Source: Alphaproteobacteria bacterium
GTDB lineage: Bacteria; Pseudomonadota; Alphaproteobacteria; Puniceispirillales; UBA1172
Assembly (NCBI GenBank): GCA_018701255.1
Contig: JABIWM010000152.1
Location: 1-43,987 of the forward strand
DNA length: 43,987 nucleotides
Direction: 5' to 3'
This document shows, piece by piece, positions 34,122 through 42,848 of the stretch. The translations under genes and the position numbers were made by a program. The notes beneath the pieces were generated by a model. The model did not search any database, was not told where the DNA came from, and worked only from the letters and a program-made list of their open reading frames with translations. How positions within the stretch are numbered: position 1 is the stretch's first letter; each line of letters starts with the position of its first letter.

Positions 34122-35279
34122 TTTAACCATTTGCGGTGCCGGTTCATCAGCACAATTCATGACCGGAAACATGGATTTCAACCGGTGATGATATTGCCCT
34201 ACTCCGCTTTCCAGTTCGGACAGCATAATGCCATCAAAAGCGCTGGATTTCATAGCTTCATATGACCACTCAATCAGATGCATGTCTTCTATGCCGGTAA
34301 TCGCATCAATGCGGGCGGCCAGATGCCGTGCGACGCGTGTCACCCGATCTTCGTTTGGTCGGGCATAACTCGCTGACCGCTGAATACTGGTTCCAGTAGT
34401 CATCGGAATATCCTGATAAAAGATAACACTATCCGGATAAAGTCCAATCACCTGATTAGGAAATAGCAAAATATAATGCCATGCTTTCGGCAATGATGCC
34501 CATGGTTCTGGTAAATGCTGAATAAGGTTCCGGTAGTTGCGCGTTGACCACATATATGACGGTGACGGGTTAAAATTTCCAACCGATAACGCGGTATCGC
34601 CTGTAAGATGATAATCCTGATAATCCTTGCCATACAAATCCTGCAATCCCGGATGGGCAATCGGTACATGATAGCCTTCGTTGTCAACATCACGGATAGC
34701 TTTCCAGTTCACGTTCCATATCTCAGACTTAAATGGCGCGGTTGCCGGTACCAGATCAGCCAGTTGTTGTGGCTGGATAAGCGCGTCATGCGGTGCCATG
34801 ATCTCTTTCACGCTAGGCTGATGCCCGGGCTTGAAACGGATAAAAATAAACCCTTGCCAAATCTCACACTCAATGGGTTTTAATCCCCATTCCACCGGAT
34901 CAAGATCGGGCAGAGTTCTTGGCCGTGCCGGTGAGCGCAAAGTGCCGTCCAGATTAAAGCTCCATCCATGGAACGGACACACCATCGCGTTTTTACAAAT
35001 TCCATTTTCTTCGGTGACAACACGCGACCCCCGATGCCGGCATAAATTATGAAAGGCGCGAATAACCCCATCTTCGCCACGGATAATAAGCGCACGTTCA
35101 CCAACCAGATCAAAGGTAGTAAACTGGCCTTTTTCGGGAATATCATTGCTATGGCAAACCATTTGCCAGTGGCGCCGAAACAGCGTTTCTGATTCCAGCG
35201 CAAACAGCTCATCATTAAAATATGTCCAGCCGGGTAACCCGAACCGATCTTCAGGATTTGGAAAAACATCATCTGCCAC
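34047..35279 (-). CDS. Rieske non-heme iron oxygenase, alpha subunit
   Basis: A 410-residue oxygenase. The Rieske [2Fe-2S] ligands are Cys80 and His82 in NLCRHRGS and Cys101 and His104 in CPFHGWSF. The mononuclear iron site is in NWKAIRDVDNEGYHVPIAHP, with His204 and His209. The family covers aromatic dioxygenases and also betaine and stachydrine demethylases (GbcA, Stc2), which would suit the other demethylation genes here; the reductase partner is not in the window. The C-terminus is odd: residues about 387-406 are a 5-residue repeat (NMSGANMSDSNINGAE) encoded by 15-bp units, and this tail lies over the antisense bufB remnant, so it may be a recent extension. Confidence 0.9.
   Translation of the reverse strand: MADDVFPNPEDRFGLPGWTYFNDELFALESETLFRRHWQMVCHSNDIPEKGQFTTFDLVGERALIIRGEDGVIRAFHNLCRHRGSRVVTEENGICKNAMVCPFHGWSFNLDGTLRSPARPRTLPDLDPVEWGLKPIECEIWQGFIFIRFKPGHQPSVKEIMAPHDALIQPQQLADLVPATAPFKSEIWNVNWKAIRDVDNEGYHVPIAHPGLQDLYGKDYQDYHLTGDTALSVGNFNPSPSYMWSTRNYRNLIQHLPEPWASLPKAWHYILLFPNQVIGLYPDSVIFYQDIPMTTGTSIQRSASYARPNEDRVTRVARHLAARIDAITGIEDMHLIEWSYEAMKSSAFDGIMLSELESGVGQYHHRLKSMFPVMNCADEPAPQMVKSTNDNMSGANMSDSNINGAEHPVR
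34062..34121. repeat. 15-bp tandem repeat in the 3' end of the Rieske gene
   Basis: Four 15-bp units (two of them nearly identical: attagagtcagacat and attagcaccagacat) encode the pentapeptides INGAE, MSDSN, MSGAN and STNDN on the minus strand. Confidence 0.8.
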
Positions 35280-35352
35280 GACTTATTCCTCACAATGTCA
35301 TAATGGGTTATATTATCCTAATTATGCCCAAAAAGGAAGCCAGCATCGCTTT

Positions 35353-36666
35353 CTAGCCCTGCCGCATGATATCCATGACGCATGGTATGTCTGGCAATTG
35401 CTGCAATCCTCCCAGAGCGATTTCTAGCGTGCTGGCGGTGTCATGATCCAGTCGTGATCCAGCCAGAGCATGAAATTTCTGGCGTAAAATATCATCACTA
35501 ACCGCATCTTCCGGATCACCAATGGCTTCGGTTGGCGCTGATTGATATTGCTTCCCATCTGTTGTCCGGATACTTGCCTGGGCAAATCGTTGACGGGGAA
35601 AAGCCGCATTAAATTGATCATTGCTCGTTATTCTGATCTTTCCGGCCATGGATTGAATAGCCGGATCAGCCAGACCAGCCGCTGATATATCATCAACGCC
35701 AATCGTGCCACGCCACGCCGCCACAGCAACAGAATATGGCAGGGAATATTGGGCTTCTTCTGTGGTTTTGGCCATGGAACATAGCCGCACAGCTTCATCA
35801 AAACTGCTTATCTCTATGTTGGCAATCTGATCTGCGGATATATCATGTTGTCGCATGACATGCAGAACAGCCTCAACCGCCGGTTGCGCCCAGCGGCACA
35901 CAGGATAGAGTTTTATATATTGCTCATTCATGTAATGATGCACCCCAAGATCAGCCCAGTATCCGGCCACATCCGCACCCTCAATGCTGATCGCAGGCGC
36001 ACCGGTGAATCCATCAGCTGCCAGATAAGCCGCGCTAACTCCTGCCATAGCCCCCCAGCCTGATCCATCCTTGACCATGCTAGGCGTATCAATACACCGC
36101 ATCATCTGGCTTCTTGGGCCATGATATTCAGCTATTCCCATAGCATGCCGTGTCTGGGTTTCATTCAACCCCAGAAGCCGTGCACCAATCGCCGCAACCG
36201 TGACCGCAATCCATGCGCCTGATGTATGATAATCTGCCGCACTGGCATGCAGGCTAACCCCCGCGCGCGTGCCAAACTCATAACCCAGCACCATCGCTGT
36301 CATGATCTCCTGACTATCATTAATAGCTTCGGCTTCGGCTATCGCCATGATGCCAGGGATAAGCCCGCATCCAACATGCCCCTTAGTGAGCTTCTGGCCA
36401 TCATGCGCATCCAGCGCATCTATACTCATCCCATTGGCTAGCGCCGCCCCGACCGGACTAACTTTTCGTCCATCCCACCACAAGCTGGCGCCATTGCCGG
36501 CAAACATACGCGCGGCATGCTGGCGGATAATAGTGGATAATTCGGTTTTGGATGCCGCCGCAGATACCCCGATAGTATCAAACAGGGAACGGCAGGCATT
36601 ATGCTTTACCGGTTCCGGGAAATCATTCCATTGCGTATCGTGAAGATAATCAATCAGCATCGTCAT
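35353..36666 (-). CDS. MmgE/PrpD family protein
   Basis: A 437-residue protein of the 2-methylcitrate dehydratase / aconitate decarboxylase family, cytoplasmic. The helical domain carries CRSLFDTIGVSAAA and ANGMSIDALDAHDGQ ... KGHVGCGLIPG, the usual active-site region; GYEFGTRAGVSLHASAADYH and the C-terminal lid domain (NIEISSFDEAVRLCSM) complete the length. No propionate-cycle genes are nearby, so methylcitrate is doubtful as a substrate; other members handle cis-aconitate-like or unknown acids. The threonine aldolase gene upstream ends only 2 nt before this start, so they are one operon. Confidence 0.88.
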   Translation of the reverse strand: MTMLIDYLHDTQWNDFPEPVKHNACRSLFDTIGVSAAASKTELSTIIRQHAARMFAGNGASLWWDGRKVSPVGAALANGMSIDALDAHDGQKLTKGHVGCGLIPGIMAIAEAEAINDSQEIMTAMVLGYEFGTRAGVSLHASAADYHTSGAWIAVTVAAIGARLLGLNETQTRHAMGIAEYHGPRSQMMRCIDTPSMVKDGSGWGAMAGVSAAYLAADGFTGAPAISIEGADVAGYWADLGVHHYMNEQYIKLYPVCRWAQPAVEAVLHVMRQHDISADQIANIEISSFDEAVRLCSMAKTTEEAQYSLPYSVAVAAWRGTIGVDDISAAGLADPAIQSMAGKIRITSNDQFNAAFPRQRFAQASIRTTDGKQYQSAPTEAIGDPEDAVSDDILRQKFHALAGSRLDHDTASTLEIALGGLQQLPDIPCVMDIMRQG

Positions 36667-36668
36667 AA

Positions 36669-37727
36669 TTAATTCTGCTTTTCATGCCAGTGCTTGAACG
36701 CTGATTTAATCCTGTCCAGTGCCGCATCATCAATATTCACATGCATGACAAGTCTGGTTTCTGCTCCACCCGGCGTAATCACCACGCCTTGATCTGCTAA
36801 TGTATCGGCCAGATGTTCTGCTGAACCGGTGGCCAGCGATAGAAACACCATATTCGTTGCGGTGCGAACAGATAACCCGGGAAGTGTTGATAAAAACTGT
36901 GCCAGATCACTTGCTCTGGCATGATCTTCGGGCAGGCGATCAATATGATGATCTAACGCATATAACCCAGCGGCGGCCAGAATACCAATCTGACGCATAC
37001 CGCCACCCAGATATTTTCGCACGCGCAACGCTTTTTTGATGAACTGCTCTGAGCCACAAAGAATAGACCCCGCCGGCGCGCCCAGCCCTTTTGACAGACA
37101 AACAGAAACCGTATCAGCAACACCGGCCAGATCAGCTGGCGATATTCCCAGCGCGATCACGGCATTAAAAAACCGCGCTCCATCAAGATGAATATTCATT
37201 CCAGATGTCCGGCCAGCCGCCGCCGATGCTTTGATCCGGTCAAGCGGAATTGCCGCACCATGCCATGTATTTTCCAGACATAACAGACGTGATATCGGGC
37301 AATGGATATCATCCGGTTTAACCGCCGCCAGAATATCACTGGCTTCTAATGCACCATCATCTGCCGGATCAAGCGGGTCAAAAATCATACCGCCAACAAT
37401 TGATGCACCGCCTGCCTCATCGCAATACACATGATAATCACGGCCGGTAATAATCTCATCTCCGCGCTGGCAATGCACCAGCATAGCAATCAGATTGCTC
37501 ATCGTGCCAGAACTGACAAACAATCCTGCTTCTTTGCCAAGCATATCTGCCATTCTATCCTGCAAGTGGTTTGCCGTTGGATCATCACCATAAACATCAT
37601 CACCAACCACAGCATCAGCCATGGCCTGCCGCATCGCCATGACCGGTGTTGAGACCGTGTCTGATCGCAAATCAATGTAATGTCCCTGTTCGGCCTGTAC
37701 TGATCTGGCATTAGCATAAGTATTCAT
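36669..37727 (-). CDS. ltaE: Low-specificity L-threonine aldolase
   Basis: A 352-residue PLP enzyme (fold type I) that splits threonine or allo-threonine to glycine and acetaldehyde, and acts on other beta-hydroxy amino acids. IDLRSDTVSTPVMAMRQAM and GDDVYGDDPT are the family opening; His99 in RDYHVY stacks on PLP, LDGARFFNA holds the pyridine-binding Asp, and Lys213 in VCLSKGLGAPAGS carries PLP. Length is normal. It stands 18 nt after the enolase-superfamily gene and 2 nt before the MmgE/PrpD gene, in one minus-strand operon, suggesting degradation of an unusual hydroxylated acid or amino acid. Confidence 0.92.
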   Translation of the reverse strand: MNTYANARSVQAEQGHYIDLRSDTVSTPVMAMRQAMADAVVGDDVYGDDPTANHLQDRMADMLGKEAGLFVSSGTMSNLIAMLVHCQRGDEIITGRDYHVYCDEAGGASIVGGMIFDPLDPADDGALEASDILAAVKPDDIHCPISRLLCLENTWHGAAIPLDRIKASAAAGRTSGMNIHLDGARFFNAVIALGISPADLAGVADTVSVCLSKGLGAPAGSILCGSEQFIKKALRVRKYLGGGMRQIGILAAAGLYALDHHIDRLPEDHARASDLAQFLSTLPGLSVRTATNMVFLSLATGSAEHLADTLADQGVVITPGGAETRLVMHVNIDDAALDRIKSAFKHWHEKQN

Positions 37728-37745
37728 TATCTTAATCCGCTGTTG

Positions 37746-38963
37746 TTAGTTTTCTGATTTAGGGTTTGGTTGAAAATCATGTGGATCGGGGGACATTTCC
37801 AGATGCAGCAAATCGCCGTTATACGGATGTTGCCTTGCCACATCTTCGTTCAGCTCAACCCCTAATCCAGGTGCATCGGGAACAATAACATATCCCGCTT
37901 CCATGCGGATTGGTGTTGTCAGAATTTCCGCATGAAAACCGCCCCATTGCTCAATACTTTCCAGAATAAGAAAATTGGGTGACGCGGCGGCAATTTGAAT
38001 ATTGGCGGCACCAACCAGCGGCCCACAATACAGATGCGGAGCAATTTGCGCATAATAGGTTTCTGCCATAGCAGCAATTTTCTTTGCTTCCAGAATGCCG
38101 CCAACACGCCCCAGATTCATTTGCAGGATTGATGCCGCGCTATGTGCCAACACGCGGCTAAACTCAAATCGTGTGGTCAGTCGTTCCCCCGTTGCTACCG
38201 GAATACTGGTGGCGGCGGCGACTTCTGCCATACGTTCCGGCATATCTGGCGGGGTTGGTTCTTCAAACCATAACGGGTCATAGGGCTCAATGGCTTTGGC
38301 TAACCGTTTGGCGCCTGATACGGAAAATTGGCCATGGGTGCCAAATAACAAATCTGCTTTGTCGCCCACGGCTTCGCGCAGACGACGGCAAAAGGCAACG
38401 CTTCTGGCTAAATCTTCGCGGTCAGGCTGACGGCCATCATAAATCGTATAAGGCCCTGCCGGATCAAATTTCAGCGCCGTGAATCCATCAGCCAGATAAC
38501 TTGCCGCCCGATTAGCCGCGACATCCGGATCACTATATACGCTGGCCGAATGATCATCTGCATCCGGATAGATATAGGTATAGCTCCGCAAACGGTCACG
38601 CACTTTGCCGCCAATCAAATGATAAACCGGCTGATCAGCGGCTTTGCCTATAATATCCCAGCAGGCCATTTCCAGCCCAGACCACGCCCCCATCATGGTT
38701 ACATCCGGACGGTGAGTAAAGCCCGACCCATGGACACGCCGCCCCATGGGTTCAATCTGATGCGGATTCATATCCTGCATGTGCCGGCCAAAAATATCTT
38801 TAATTATGTCAGCAATAACATAAGGGCTAACCGTGGCCACATAGCACTCGCCATAGCCGGTAATGCCGTTATCCGTCACCAGTTTTACAAAAATAAAATA
38901 TCGCCCACCAAAATAAGGCGGCGGATTACCAACAACAAAAACCTCACAGTCGCGCAATTTCAT
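37746..38963 (-). CDS. Enolase-superfamily dehydratase (mandelate racemase/galactonate dehydratase-like)
   Basis: A 405-residue sugar-acid dehydratase-like enzyme. The capping domain opens KLRDCEVFVVGNPPP; GAWSGLEMACWDIIGKA starts the barrel; the metal Glu residues are in WFEEPTPPD (Glu234/Glu235) and VATGERLTT (Glu260); the catalytic Lys is probably in ALKFDPAG (Lys165), and HLYCGP and LGVELNEDVA follow near the end. The place of the first metal Asp in the DFHG motif of galactonate dehydratase reads GTHG (His210 kept), which I believe recurs in an uncharacterised subgroup but cannot verify. First gene of the operon with ltaE and the MmgE/PrpD gene. Confidence 0.88.
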   Translation of the reverse strand: MKLRDCEVFVVGNPPPYFGGRYFIFVKLVTDNGITGYGECYVATVSPYVIADIIKDIFGRHMQDMNPHQIEPMGRRVHGSGFTHRPDVTMMGAWSGLEMACWDIIGKAADQPVYHLIGGKVRDRLRSYTYIYPDADDHSASVYSDPDVAANRAASYLADGFTALKFDPAGPYTIYDGRQPDREDLARSVAFCRRLREAVGDKADLLFGTHGQFSVSGAKRLAKAIEPYDPLWFEEPTPPDMPERMAEVAAATSIPVATGERLTTRFEFSRVLAHSAASILQMNLGRVGGILEAKKIAAMAETYYAQIAPHLYCGPLVGAANIQIAAASPNFLILESIEQWGGFHAEILTTPIRMEAGYVIVPDAPGLGVELNEDVARQHPYNGDLLHLEMSPDPHDFQPNPKSEN

Positions 38964-39512
38964 GTGGCTTCAGACCTTTTGATATCGATCCCTATTTTCA
39001 TAAATATACCATCCACTGACTTGCAATATCCGGTATAGATCATTTATATCCGAATATGCATTTATCATTTCAGATTAGATGAATATCGCCACTCGTCAAT
39101 AGCGATCACGATAAGATATCAAGGCAGGATAATATCAGGGTCAGGCACTTTTGCTTGAAACCCAGCTCCTTGTAATCCAGCCCTATAAACCCGATCCCTT
39201 TAAATCCAGCCACATGAAGCATCACAAAACATAAATTTATTTTCACCGTGGATTAAAACATATGAAAGTTAATAAACCCTTAACGTGAAGGCTTTTTTTC
39301 AATTTTTTTCAATTTTCTTTATTATTATTTTTCAGTATCTTAACAGATTTTTTTGGTGAATGTCCGTATTTAGGGGAGAAATAATACCCTATTCAGGGGA
39401 TATCGCGGCGGATATGACGGGCATCATATCGGGCGGCTTTCGGGATGGCATTTAGTGGATATGATGCTATGATAGTTTTCTATATCATCCGCATATATAT
39501 GGGAAAATTACC
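38964..39512. other. Gene-free spacer of about 550 bp
   Basis: No convincing frame on either strand. It must hold the divergent promoters of the dehydratase operon and of the RNase D-lpt operon. It contains a 15-bp tandem repeat at 39154-39213 and a strongly AT-rich tract at about 39291-39355 with two copies of ttttttcaa. I found no hairpin-plus-T-tract and no recognisable RNA. Confidence 0.7.
39154..39213. repeat. 15-bp imperfect tandem repeat, four copies
   Basis: cttgaaacccagctc, cttgtaatccagccc, tataaacccgatccc and tttaaatccagccac follow each other without gaps in the long spacer. The copies differ at up to half of the positions, so the array is old or under little constraint. Confidence 0.7.
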
Positions 39513-40145
39513 ATGCCAGCATCTAAATCCGCGCCTGATATCCATCTCTATCATGATGATCTGCCTGATGGGCTTGATCTGGGGGATGTGGTGGCGATTG
39601 ATACCGAAACCATGGGGCTGAACCCGCTTCGTGACCGGCTTTGTCTGGTGCAATTATCATCCGGTGATGCCACAGCGCATCTGGTCAAAATCGCCAAAGA
39701 CCAGAAACCGGCACCACGGCTGGCGGCGTTGCTGGCCGATCCATCGGTGGAAAAGCTGTTTCATTTTGCGCGGTTTGATGTCAGCGTGCTGAGCTATTAT
39801 ATAGGTGCTATACATGGGCCGATTTATTGCACCAAGATTGCATCCAAACTGGCGCGGACTTATACCGACCGGCACGGATTGGCAGAGCTGGTAAGCGAAA
39901 CGTTGCAGATATCCCTGTCCAAAGCACAACAATCATCCGATTGGGGGAATGACAGCTTAAGCGAAGACCAGATGCGGTACGCCGCCGCCGATGTGCTATA
40001 TCTGCATCAGATCAAAGACCGGTTGACCAGAATGCTGGAACGCGAAGGCCGCATGGCAGAAGCACAAGCCTGTTTCAATTTCCTACCCATACGCTGCGCC
40101 CTTGATCTGAACGGATTCGGCCATACAGATATCTTTGCCCATTAA
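39513..40145 (+). CDS. Short ribonuclease D-like 3'-5' exonuclease
   Basis: A 210-residue DEDDy exonuclease. Catalytic residues are visible: Asp30 and Glu32 in AIDTETMGL, Asp89 in FHFARFDVSVL, and Tyr156 with Asp160 in RYAAADVLYL. It lacks the HRDC domains of full-length RNase D, as do many alphaproteobacterial homologues found ahead of lptC. Probable role: trimming of RNA 3' ends such as tRNA. ATG 39513 follows GGGA at good spacing, and the gene leads the lptC-lptA-lptB cluster, 38 nt before lptC. Confidence 0.9.
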   Translation: MPASKSAPDIHLYHDDLPDGLDLGDVVAIDTETMGLNPLRDRLCLVQLSSGDATAHLVKIAKDQKPAPRLAALLADPSVEKLFHFARFDVSVLSYYIGAIHGPIYCTKIASKLARTYTDRHGLAELVSETLQISLSKAQQSSDWGNDSLSEDQMRYAAADVLYLHQIKDRLTRMLEREGRMAEAQACFNFLPIRCALDLNGFGHTDIFAH

Positions 40146-40183
40146 TATGCGTTTATATACGGAAAGACGAAAAACAACTTAAC

Positions 40184-40858
40184 ATGACATCTGTTCAGCA
40201 AAAACCCAGCTTTGCCCCGCGTGTGGCGCGTGAACAGCGGCCGGCATCCGATAGTGATACCGCGTATCAGGTGGCCACATGGTCTGGCCAGCGGTGGCGT
40301 TATGCGTTGATCCTGACAGGATTAATCGGGCTGGCCGGTGTGGGTAGTCTGCTGATCTGGGAACAGAACGATACCGTCAATATTCAAGTCACGGCGACTA
40401 ATCCCGAAATATCCGCCAATAGCCAGAGCTTCCGGCTGGAAGGCGCAACTTATAAAGGCAATACCGCCGATGGTGACGCATATGTGCTGTTTGCCGATGT
40501 CGCCACCGAAGACGCCGACCAGCAAGGCATGATTGAAATGGTTGCCCCCCGCGCAAAGCTGGATCAACCAGATCAGCAATCGCTCACAATCCGCTCAAAT
40601 GAAGGGGTTTATTATGCGAATGACGAAGAATTACAGCTGACTGGCCGTGTGGTTATTGTGCAACCTGATACCGGTTACACGTTATATACTGATGCGGCAC
40701 GCGCCTTGCTTAATGAAGGTATCGTAAAAAGCACGGATGACGTTCATGGCTATGGCCCGGACAGCATGATTACCGCAAAAGGCATGATTATCAGCAAGCC
40801 GGATAACAACGTTATCTTTACCGGCAAAAGCGCATTAGTCATTGAGGAAACACAATAA
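40184..40858 (+). CDS. lptC: LPS export protein LptC
   Basis: A 224-residue bitopic inner-membrane protein of the lipopolysaccharide transport bridge, which takes LPS from the LptBFG extractor and hands it to LptA. A 38-residue cytoplasmic start is followed by one membrane helix (RYALILTGLIGLAGVGSLLIW) and a periplasmic beta-jellyroll (LEGATYKGNTADGDAYVLFA and on). Long N-termini of this sort are common in Alphaproteobacteria. The weak ribosome site suggests coupling to upstream translation. Identity is supported by order: RNase D, LptC, LptA, LptB. Confidence 0.9.
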   Translation: MTSVQQKPSFAPRVAREQRPASDSDTAYQVATWSGQRWRYALILTGLIGLAGVGSLLIWEQNDTVNIQVTATNPEISANSQSFRLEGATYKGNTADGDAYVLFADVATEDADQQGMIEMVAPRAKLDQPDQQSLTIRSNEGVYYANDEELQLTGRVVIVQPDTGYTLYTDAARALLNEGIVKSTDDVHGYGPDSMITAKGMIISKPDNNVIFTGKSALVIEETQ

Positions 40859-40912
40859 AAAAATAAAAAAAATAATTTACATATTTGGTTTGGTGGAAAA
40901 AAGGGTTTGGAT

Positions 40913-41782
40913 ATGAGCTTACAGGTTGGGATGAAAACACTTGCCATTGCATCGGTCATTATGGCGGCCGGCATAACCGCTAACGGGGTTGTGGTACCTC
41001 TCTCTGCATATGCAGATAATAATGTACAGAAAATGACTGTCGAAGCCGATACCGAGCTGGAATGGCGGCGTGATGATCAACAATATATCGCCCGCGGCAA
41101 TGCCGTTATCACCACCAAAGACATGGTGTTCAACGCCAATATCATTACCGCCCATTATGACAACAACGCCAATACCGGCAATAACCGCGTGACACGCATC
41201 ATAGGCGATGGCAAGGCCGAGGTCGTCCAGCTTAATGAACAGGGAAATGAAGATATAAGCGGAACCGCAGATCGCATCATCTATGACCGTGACAGCGATA
41301 TCATGACGCTAACCCGGCAAAATAATAGCAGTGATAATGACATGATCCGCGTAACCCGTGGCGGCGATATCAGCGAAGCGGATGAAAGCATCGTCTATGA
41401 CCGCAGCAAAGGCATCATCACCAGCACCGGCAACAGCATCACCACGTTGGCCGATGGTCGCCACATGCGCGGCGATAAGGCGGTCACAACACTAAAAGAA
41501 GACGGCTCAACAATAGACAACATTATTGTCACCGGTCAGGTCATGATCATACAGCCCATGGCCGAAGGCGGCACCCAACAGGCGACCGGACAGAAAGCCG
41601 TCTATGACGCGGCACTTGATATTGTCACCGTGACAGGTGATGTGGTGCTAACCCAGCAGGAAAATGTGATCAAGGGCGGCACGGCGATTATGCGGATTGG
41701 TGAAGGCCAAAGCGTGGTGACACCAGACGAAAACACTGGCCGGGTCAGTGGGCAGTTCTTTATCGAGGATGATAACAACTAA
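40913..41782 (+). CDS. lptA: LPS transport periplasmic protein LptA
   Basis: A 289-residue periplasmic protein with a signal peptide (cut probably after SAYA near residue 34). The mature part is a beta-jellyroll of OstA repeats: VEADTELEWRRDDQQYIARG, TADRIIYDRDSDIMTLT, ESIVYDRSKGIITSTG, and QKAVYDAALDIVTVTG. This is about 100 residues longer than E. coli LptA, giving perhaps two stacked OstA units. The frame opens with a TTG at 40907, but ATG 40913, eight bases after AAGGG, is preferred. It lies 54 nt after lptC. Confidence 0.9.
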   Translation: MSLQVGMKTLAIASVIMAAGITANGVVVPLSAYADNNVQKMTVEADTELEWRRDDQQYIARGNAVITTKDMVFNANIITAHYDNNANTGNNRVTRIIGDGKAEVVQLNEQGNEDISGTADRIIYDRDSDIMTLTRQNNSSDNDMIRVTRGGDISEADESIVYDRSKGIITSTGNSITTLADGRHMRGDKAVTTLKEDGSTIDNIIVTGQVMIIQPMAEGGTQQATGQKAVYDAALDIVTVTGDVVLTQQENVIKGGTAIMRIGEGQSVVTPDENTGRVSGQFFIEDDNN

Positions 41783-41961
41783 TCCCCTCACCCCGAATGA
41801 TGCGACAAAAGGTTAAGCTCTGATCAATAATAAGATAAAAAGCGCGGTCAAACCCGCGAAAAACATTGGATTTTTTCTGGCGAATCGGGTATTCATTCAA
41901 TAAATGATGATTTTATGATCACCATCAATACAAGAATATCAAGAATAAGGAATATCAACAT

Positions 41962-42738
41962 ATGGCGCATGATGCCGGATCAGGCCTAAGCCTAGCCCAT
42001 GATCACACACAATCACCATCCGGGCTTGTGGCAGATCATATTGGTAAATCCTATAAACGCAAACGCGTTGTGCGGAATGTTTCCTTTCATCTCCAGCGTG
42101 GCGAAGCGGTTGGTCTGCTAGGGCCTAATGGGGCGGGGAAAACAACTTGCTTTTACATGATATCCGGTCTGGTGAAAGCCGATGAAGGCCGTATTGTTAT
42201 GGACGGCATGGATATTACCGCGCTTCCCATGTTTAAACGTTCACAGCAAGGCATTGGCTATTTGCCCCAAGAATCCAGCATTTTTCAAGGGCTGACGGTT
42301 GAGCAGAATATCATGGCTGTCTTACAGGTTGTTGAATCTGATCCGGATACCCGGTTGACCATGCTTGATGAACTGCTTGATGAGTTTCATATCTCACATT
42401 TGCGGGCGGCAAGTGCTATGACGCTTTCTGGTGGTGAGCGGCGGCGAGTCGAAATTGCCCGCGCTCTGGCTTCGCGCCCGACCTTTATCATGCTGGATGA
42501 ACCATTGGCCGGTATCGACCCGATTGCTGTTAGCGAAATCAAAGAGCTGATCGGCCGGTTAAAATCACATGGGCTGGGTGTTCTCATCACTGATCATAAC
42601 GTCCGCGACACGCTCAGCATTGTTGATCGCGCCTATATCCTGAATGACGGAATCATCCTCAAAAGCGGATCACCACAAGATATCATCACCGATGACAAGG
42701 TTCGTGATGTCTATCTTGGCCGCCAGTTTTCGGGCTAA
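41962..42738 (+). CDS. lptB: LPS export ABC ATPase LptB
   Basis: A 258-residue ATPase that powers LPS extraction with LptFG. Walker A is GPNGAGKTTCFYMISGL, Q-loop YLPQESSIF, signature LSGGERRRVEIARAL, Walker B FIMLDEPLAGIDPIA, and the switch LITDHNVRDTL, all as in LptB. An N-terminal extension of about 22 residues (MAHDAGSGLSLAHDHTQS) precedes the usual start. AAGGA lies ten bases before ATG 41962. Separated from lptA by 179 nt, so it may have a promoter of its own. Confidence 0.95.
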   Translation: MAHDAGSGLSLAHDHTQSPSGLVADHIGKSYKRKRVVRNVSFHLQRGEAVGLLGPNGAGKTTCFYMISGLVKADEGRIVMDGMDITALPMFKRSQQGIGYLPQESSIFQGLTVEQNIMAVLQVVESDPDTRLTMLDELLDEFHISHLRAASAMTLSGGERRRVEIARALASRPTFIMLDEPLAGIDPIAVSEIKELIGRLKSHGLGVLITDHNVRDTLSIVDRAYILNDGIILKSGSPQDIITDDKVRDVYLGRQFSG

Positions 42739-42761
42739 ATTTCGATATTTTTAAATGATAC

Positions 42762-42790
42762 TTGACTGTATACCGGTTTCATCCTAAAAG
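42762..42790 (+). promoter_or_regulatory. Possible promoter of ptsN
   Basis: TTGACT (42762-42767), 17 bases, then TAAAAG (42785-42790) in the gap after lptB. The -35 matches the sigma-70 consensus in five of six positions and the -10 in four. Confidence 0.4.
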
Positions 42791-42796
42791 GCCTCC

Positions 42797-42824
42797 AACG
42801 CATTAACGTGCGTTTCTTTTTTTT
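42797..42824 (+). terminator. Hairpin with T-tract between lptB and ptsN
   Basis: AACGCA, loop TTAACG, TGCGTT, then TCTTTTTTTT: a short intrinsic terminator for lptB. It also lies just where transcripts of the predicted ptsN promoter would begin. Confidence 0.75.
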
Positions 42825-42848
42825 AAATGATTTAAGTTTATTTACCTC

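Noticed and set aside
39154-39213. Possible CRISPR array or integration site
   Set aside because: Units are 15 bp, contiguous, without spacers, and no cas or integrase gene is near.
41843-41858. CGCGG / CCGCG hairpin between lptA and lptB, followed on the minus strand by Ts
   Set aside because: It would terminate minus-strand transcription, but no minus-strand gene lies there; the plus strand has no T-tract right after it.
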